From: Mycobacterium sp. ACS1612
Lineage (GTDB): Bacteria; Actinomycetota; Actinomycetes; Mycobacteriales; Mycobacteriaceae
NCBI RefSeq assembly: GCF_001667505.1
Contig: NZ_LZHZ01000063.1
Span: 248,001-312,000 of the forward strand
Direction of reading: 5' to 3'
DNA length: 64,000 nt
The translations under genes were made by a program, and so were the position numbers. Of the stretch, positions 60,174 through 64,000 are shown piece by piece (within the stretch, counting starts at the first letter, position 1; every line of letters begins with the position of its first letter). The notes under the pieces were generated by a model that had not been told where the DNA came from, searched no databases, and was given only the letters and a program-made list of their open reading frames with translations.

Positions 60174-61116
60174 GGTCCTGCCCGAGCAGACGCAGGGAGC
60201 CCCGCACGATGTCGGCGCCGCATTGGCGGTGCAACGCGCTGACCGGTCCCCGGCTGTAGCGCCGCCATTGCACCGCGCGACACAGGTGCGCCGCCGCGTC
60301 CCGGCCGCGGTCCACGCCGACTCCCGCGGCCTCCAGCACGTCCACCGCCGCCGTCATCGCGGCCAGCACAGCCGCGTCGGCGGTGAGCAGTCGGCTGAGC
60401 TCGTCGTCCCCGAATTGCACCGCCAGAGCATGCAATTGGGTGATCGCGGCCCGCAACCGGAGATACCGCACCGGTGCGCCTGCGGCGTGGACGTGTGCGA
60501 CCACCCGGTCGATCTGGCTGGCGCGCCGCAGCACCGCTGAAACGTCGCCGCCCTCGTCGAGGGTGAGCAGCGCGCGGGCGATGCCGAACCGGTCCAACGA
60601 CGCGAGCAGTCGTCGGCGCAGCACGGGCGTAAGGGAATGCCGACACGACACGAACCCGTCCGTCGACGTCACATCCGCGGGCTCGGCGAGCAGCGTGTGC
60701 AGCGCCCGCATCAACTCGTCGTCCAGTTCGGCGGTGGCCAGCAGTGCGACCATGGGCACCGTCGGCACCCCGGTTCGCGCCCGCAGGTCGGCAGCGCGCC
60801 GATGCGCCCGCGGCAGCGGGCCGCCGTCACCGACGCCGGTCAGGTCGGCCTTGTTGAGCACCGTCACCACCGGCCGGTCGGCGGCCGCCAACGCGGCACG
60901 GTCCTCGGGTTTGAGGGTCTCCGCGAGCACCAGCACGTGCACATCGGCGTCCGCTGCATCGGCCGTGACGGCGACGCCCGCCGCCGCCAGTGCTGCCGCC
61001 ACGGTGCTGCGGCCGACGCCGTCGCGACCCAGCACAGCAACCGGCAATGGATCCGTGAGCTGCGCGATGACACGAGCTAACCGCGGATCTCTGCGGTGTT
61101 CAGCGAATCGAATCAG
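60166..61116 (-). CDS. GTPase-like protein (Rv0209-like), start problematic
   Basis: About 316 residues if begun at CTG 61116. The P-loop reads VAVLGRDGVGRSTVAAALAA with Arg in place of Lys, and the guanine motif is TVLNKADLTGVG. The rest is helical. The frame has no ATG, GTG or TTG between its upstream stop (near 61158) and TTG 61047, although conserved-looking sequence (IRFAEHRRDPRLARVIAQL) lies before 61047. An ATG at 61160 with GAAGGTG upstream opens MTAPLGKAARFSSIP, which ends at a TGA overlapping CTG 61116. CTG initiation or a frameshift is implied. Confidence 0.72.
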   Translation of the reverse strand: MIRFAEHRRDPRLARVIAQLTDPLPVAVLGRDGVGRSTVAAALAAAGVAVTADAADADVHVLVLAETLKPEDRAALAAADRPVVTVLNKADLTGVGDGGPLPRAHRRAADLRARTGVPTVPMVALLATAELDDELMRALHTLLAEPADVTSTDGFVSCRHSLTPVLRRRLLASLDRFGIARALLTLDEGGDVSAVLRRASQIDRVVAHVHAAGAPVRYLRLRAAITQLHALAVQFGDDELSRLLTADAAVLAAMTAAVDVLEAAGVGVDRGRDAAAHLCRAVQWRRYSRGPVSALHRQCGADIVRGSLRLLGQDHV

Positions 61117-61262
61117 GGTATCGACGAAAATCTGGCGGCCTTCCCGAGTGGTGCCGTCATCGTGGCACCTTCAGGCGCGGGTCGCGAACGGTTGTCCCCA
61201 GTACCAGTGGAAGGCAACTGTTGCGTATCAATCTGTACCACGATGCGGGTACTCAGCTTGTT

Positions 61263-62024
61263 ATGAGCGACCATGGACGGATGCAAGCGCCCGGGTCTGA
61301 TGTCGCCGGCTGCGCGGCTCCGGAGTCCGCGCCGCATCTGCATCGTCGGGTGACCAGCTTTCGGGCCAGGCGTTCAACCCTGTCCGGCGGACAACAGGCC
61401 ACCTGGGAGCGGCTGTGGCCCGAAGTGGGCATGCAGGCGCGCGACGCCGAGGGACCCGCCACGCTGTTGGACACCGAAGCCTGGTTCGGCCGCTCGGCGC
61501 CGGTCGTCCTGGAGATCGGCAGCGGCACCGGCATCTCGACACTGGCGATGGCGAAGGCCGAACCGCATCTCGATGTGGTGGCGGTCGAGGTCTACAAGCG
61601 CGGCCTGGCCCAGCTGCTCAGCGCGATCGACCGCGAGGGCGCCACCAACATCCGGTTGATCCGCGGCGACGGCGTCGACGTGCTCGAGCACATGTTCGGG
61701 CCGGACTCACTGACCGGCGTTCGGGTCTTCTTCCCCGACCCGTGGCCGAAGGCGCGCCACCACAAGCGCAGGCTGCTGCAACCTGCGACGGTCGCGCTGA
61801 TCGCCGACCGCCTACGGCCAGGCGGGGTGCTGCACGCCGCCACCGACCACGCCGGTTACGCCGAACAGATCGCCGAGGTGGGGGACGCCGAACCGCGGCT
61901 GCGCCGCGTCACCGAGCAGCAGGCACTGCCGATCTCGGTACAGCGACCTGTGACCAAATATGAAGGCAAGGCCCAGCATGCGGGCAGTGCCGTTGCCGAA
62001 CTGCTCTGGGAGAAGCAGCCATGA
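61263..62024 (+). CDS. trmB: tRNA (guanine-N7-)-methyltransferase
   Basis: 253 residues from ATG 61263. The SAM site is VVLEIGSGTGISTLAMA. The family signature is VFFPDPWPKARHHKRRLLQ, and the later ATDHAGYAEQI is typical of TrmB. It methylates G46 of tRNAs in the variable loop. The first 50 residues are a non-conserved extension common in mycobacteria. It overlaps the NYN gene by ATGA, the same order as Rv0208c-Rv0207c-mmpL3. Confidence 0.93.
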   Translation: MSDHGRMQAPGSDVAGCAAPESAPHLHRRVTSFRARRSTLSGGQQATWERLWPEVGMQARDAEGPATLLDTEAWFGRSAPVVLEIGSGTGISTLAMAKAEPHLDVVAVEVYKRGLAQLLSAIDREGATNIRLIRGDGVDVLEHMFGPDSLTGVRVFFPDPWPKARHHKRRLLQPATVALIADRLRPGGVLHAATDHAGYAEQIAEVGDAEPRLRRVTEQQALPISVQRPVTKYEGKAQHAGSAVAELLWEKQP

Positions 62025-62722
62025 GTCTGACCGAAGACATCCGGCACGTAGATCCACAAATAGACGACGTGGCGCCGCCGCAGGCGATGCCGACGGACGC
62101 GACGGCCCGCGTGCTGCTGGTCTGGGACGCACCTAACCTGGACATGGGCCTCGGCTCGATCCTCGGCGGCAGGCCCACCGCCGCACACCGGCCGCGATTC
62201 GACGCCCTCGGCCGCTGGCTGCTCTCCCGCACCGCCGAGTTGTCGACCGCCCGTCCCGACCTCACACTCGAGCCGGAGGCAACGGTGTTCACCAACATCG
62301 CCCCAGGTAGCGCCGATGTTGTTCGACCGTGGGTGGAGGCATTGCGTAACGTGGGTTTCGCGGTCTTTGCCAAACCGAAGATCGATGAAGACAGCGACGT
62401 CGACAGCGACATGCTCGACCACATCGCACTCCGGCGCAGTGAAGGGCTGGCCGGCGTGTTGGTGGCTTCCGCCGATGGTCAAGCGTTCAAAGCTCCGCTG
62501 GAGGAAATCGCCCGCGAGGGTGTGCCCGTCCAGGTGCTGGGATTTCGCGAACATGCCAGTTGGGCGTTAGCGTCGGATACCTTGGAGTTCGTCGATCTGG
62601 AAGACATACCTGGTGTTTTCCGGGAGCCGTTACCGCGAATCGGCCTTGATTCGCTGCCCGAGCAGGGGGCTTGGCTGCAGCCATTCCGGCCGCTGTCCTC
62701 GCTACTGGCCTCGCGCGTGTAG
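62021..62722 (+). CDS. NYN/PIN-fold domain protein (Rv0207c-like)
   Basis: 233 residues. The NYN nuclease-like fold has acidic residues at expected places: LLVWDAPNLDMGLGSILG, DEDSDVDSDMLDHIALRR and VLVASADGQAFKAPLEEIA. A C-terminal segment of about 60 residues lacks a known domain. RNA binding or cleavage is possible but unshown. It stands between trmB and mmpL3 as in other mycobacteria. Confidence 0.82.
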   Translation: MSLTEDIRHVDPQIDDVAPPQAMPTDATARVLLVWDAPNLDMGLGSILGGRPTAAHRPRFDALGRWLLSRTAELSTARPDLTLEPEATVFTNIAPGSADVVRPWVEALRNVGFAVFAKPKIDEDSDVDSDMLDHIALRRSEGLAGVLVASADGQAFKAPLEEIAREGVPVQVLGFREHASWALASDTLEFVDLEDIPGVFREPLPRIGLDSLPEQGAWLQPFRPLSSLLASRV

Positions 62723-62767
62723 ACAACTGGAAATGCGCGAGTAGCCACAGACTTAGAAGGAGTTCAC

Positions 62768-64000
62768 GTGTTCGCCTGGTGGGGTCGAACGGTGTACCGA
62801 TACCGATACATAGTGATCGGTGTCATGGTCGCACTCTGCCTGGGGGGCGGCGTCTTCGGCATCAGCCTCGGCAGCCACGTCACCCAGAGCGGCTTCTACG
62901 ACGACGGCAGTCAGTCCGTGCACGCGTCCGTGGTCGCCGACAAGGCCTACGGACGCGATACGTCGGGCCACATCGTCGGGATCTACACGGCGCCCGAGGG
63001 CAAGACCGTCGACGACCCCGACTTCAAGAAGAAGATCCTCGACAACCTGGACAAGGTCGAAAAGGACCATCCCGACGAGATTCTGCGGTCGATCGGCTAC
63101 TTCAAGAGCCCCGATGTGCTCAAGACCATGGCCGACGCCGACAAACAGCACGCGTTCATGTCGATTCAGCTCAAGGGCGACAACGACGACGCGATCCTGA
63201 ACAACTACAAGAAGGTCAAGGACGACCTGCTCAGCGTCAAGGACGAGGGCGTCGACTTCAAGATGGCCGGCCTGCAACCGCTGGCCGCCGAACTGACCGG
63301 CACCATCGGCGACGACCAGAGGCGCGCCGAGGTCGCCGCCATCCCGCTGGTGTGCGTGGTGCTGTTCTTCGTGTTCGGCGGCGTCGTCGCGGCCGCGCTG
63401 CCCGGCGTCATCGGCGGCCTGACCATCGCGGGTGCGCTTGGGATCATGCGACTGGTCGCCGAGTTCATGCCGGTGCACTTCTTCGCTCAACCGGTGGTGA
63501 CCCTGATGGGCCTGGGCATCGCCGTCGACTACGGGCTGTTCATGGTCAGCCGGTTCCGTGAGGAGATCGCCGAGGGGTACGACACCGAGGCCGCCGTCAG
63601 GCGAACCGTGATGACCTCGGGCCGCACCATCATGTTCTCCGCGGTGATCCTGGTGGCCTCGTCGGTGCCGCTGCTGTTGTTCCCGCAGGGCTTCCTGAAG
63701 TCCATCACCTACGCGATCATCGCCTCCGTCATGCTCGCGGCGACGTTGTCGATCACCGTGCTGGCCGCCGCGCTCGGCATCCTCGGTCCCCGCGTCGACG
63801 CGCTCGGAGTGCGCACCCTGCTGCGAGTGCCGTTCTTCCGCAACTGGAAGCCGATGCGGGTCTACCTGGAGTGGCTGTCGGAGAAGACGCAGAAGACCAA
63901 GACACGCGAAGAAGTCGAGAAGGGCTTCTGGGGCAAGCTGGTCAACCGGGTGATGAAGCGGCCTGCCGCATTCGCCGTGCCGATCATCATCGTGATGATT
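62768..64000 (+). CDS. mmpL3: Trehalose monomycolate exporter MmpL3, N-terminal 411 residues
   Basis: Starts at GTG 62768 after AAGGAG and runs off the right edge. It is the RND-type flippase that moves trehalose monomycolate across the inner membrane and is essential in mycobacteria. Visible parts are TM1 (YIVIGVMVALCLGGGVFGIS), the first periplasmic domain, and TM2-TM6. The proton-relay pair Asp254-Tyr255 lies in GLGIAVDYGLFMVSRFREE. The C-terminal half with the second relay pair is outside the window. The start MFAWWGRTVYRYRY is as expected for the family. Confidence 0.97.
   Translation, partial: MFAWWGRTVYRYRYIVIGVMVALCLGGGVFGISLGSHVTQSGFYDDGSQSVHASVVADKAYGRDTSGHIVGIYTAPEGKTVDDPDFKKKILDNLDKVEKDHPDEILRSIGYFKSPDVLKTMADADKQHAFMSIQLKGDNDDAILNNYKKVKDDLLSVKDEGVDFKMAGLQPLAAELTGTIGDDQRRAEVAAIPLVCVVLFFVFGGVVAAALPGVIGGLTIAGALGIMRLVAEFMPVHFFAQPVVTLMGLGIAVDYGLFMVSRFREEIAEGYDTEAAVRRTVMTSGRTIMFSAVILVASSVPLLLFPQGFLKSITYAIIASVMLAATLSITVLAAALGILGPRVDALGVRTLLRVPFFRNWKPMRVYLEWLSEKTQKTKTREEVEKGFWGKLVNRVMKRPAAFAVPIIIVMI

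Overview
The window is a GC-rich chromosomal segment of a mycobacterium. It is most likely a rapid grower of the Mycolicibacterium type. The evidence is a gene order that I recognise as the M. tuberculosis Rv0206c-Rv0227c block, read in reverse. Here it runs from Rv0227c/Rv0226c at the left edge to mmpL3 at the right edge, with several lineage-specific insertions. Equivalences are from memory of protein sequences and gene order, not from a search. I saw no rRNA, tRNA, CRISPR array or intact insertion sequence.

Left part (1-6.5 kb): the Rv0227c C-terminus, the Rv0226c membrane protein, a glycosyltransferase, a methyltransferase and an aldehyde dehydrogenase preceded by a KstR-like site. From 6.3 to 13.9 kb there is accessory material: a TetR regulator with a small leader ORF, a RibD/DHFR-like reductase with an AraC-DinB regulator, a pair of overlapping acyl-CoA dehydrogenase genes, arylamine N-acetyltransferase, an HD-domain protein and a 13E12-family HNH gene with a perfect mycobacterial SOS box. 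Lipid metabolism dominates from 13.9 to 24.9 kb. It holds echA1, a MviN-like pseudokinase, a KstR-operator-controlled acyltransferase/fadD/lipase operon, lipC with a wax-ester/triacylglycerol synthase, and a double-length acyl-CoA dehydrogenase.

From 24.9 to 27.9 kb lies an eroded aminophosphonate-use locus. A phosphonatase-like hydrolase and its partner FAD oxidoreductase look intact. The substrate-binding lipoprotein is cut after its signal peptide, the GntR regulator has lost its DNA-binding half, and a polymorphic-toxin fragment abuts the break. A LuxR-type ATPase regulator and a lipW-like esterase follow.

The most interesting block is 31.6-42.2 kb, inserted between the lipW and Rv0216 equivalents. 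It carries three MmgE/PrpD paralogues, a tripartite tricarboxylate transporter (tctCAB), an SDR that lacks its catalytic Tyr, an IclR regulator, an MFS transporter and a VOC protein. All three divergent or upstream intergenic regions share a 15-bp element, (C/A)GGAA-N5-TTCTG, which defines a candidate IclR regulon for an unidentified polycarboxylate.

The right part resumes the conserved order: an Rv0216-like double-hotdog hydratase with a CoA-transferase and an amidohydrolase, fadE3, a GntR regulator, and a fadD4/crotonase/Rieske operon. Two tandem cyclase-ATPase-TPR regulators follow, with the remnant of a third. Then come pckG, two GTPase-like genes with altered P-loops, trmB, an NYN-domain gene and the start of mmpL3. 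Several genes lack an ATG/GTG/TTG at their expected N-terminus. They suggest CTG starts within CTGA overlaps or single-base frameshifts.
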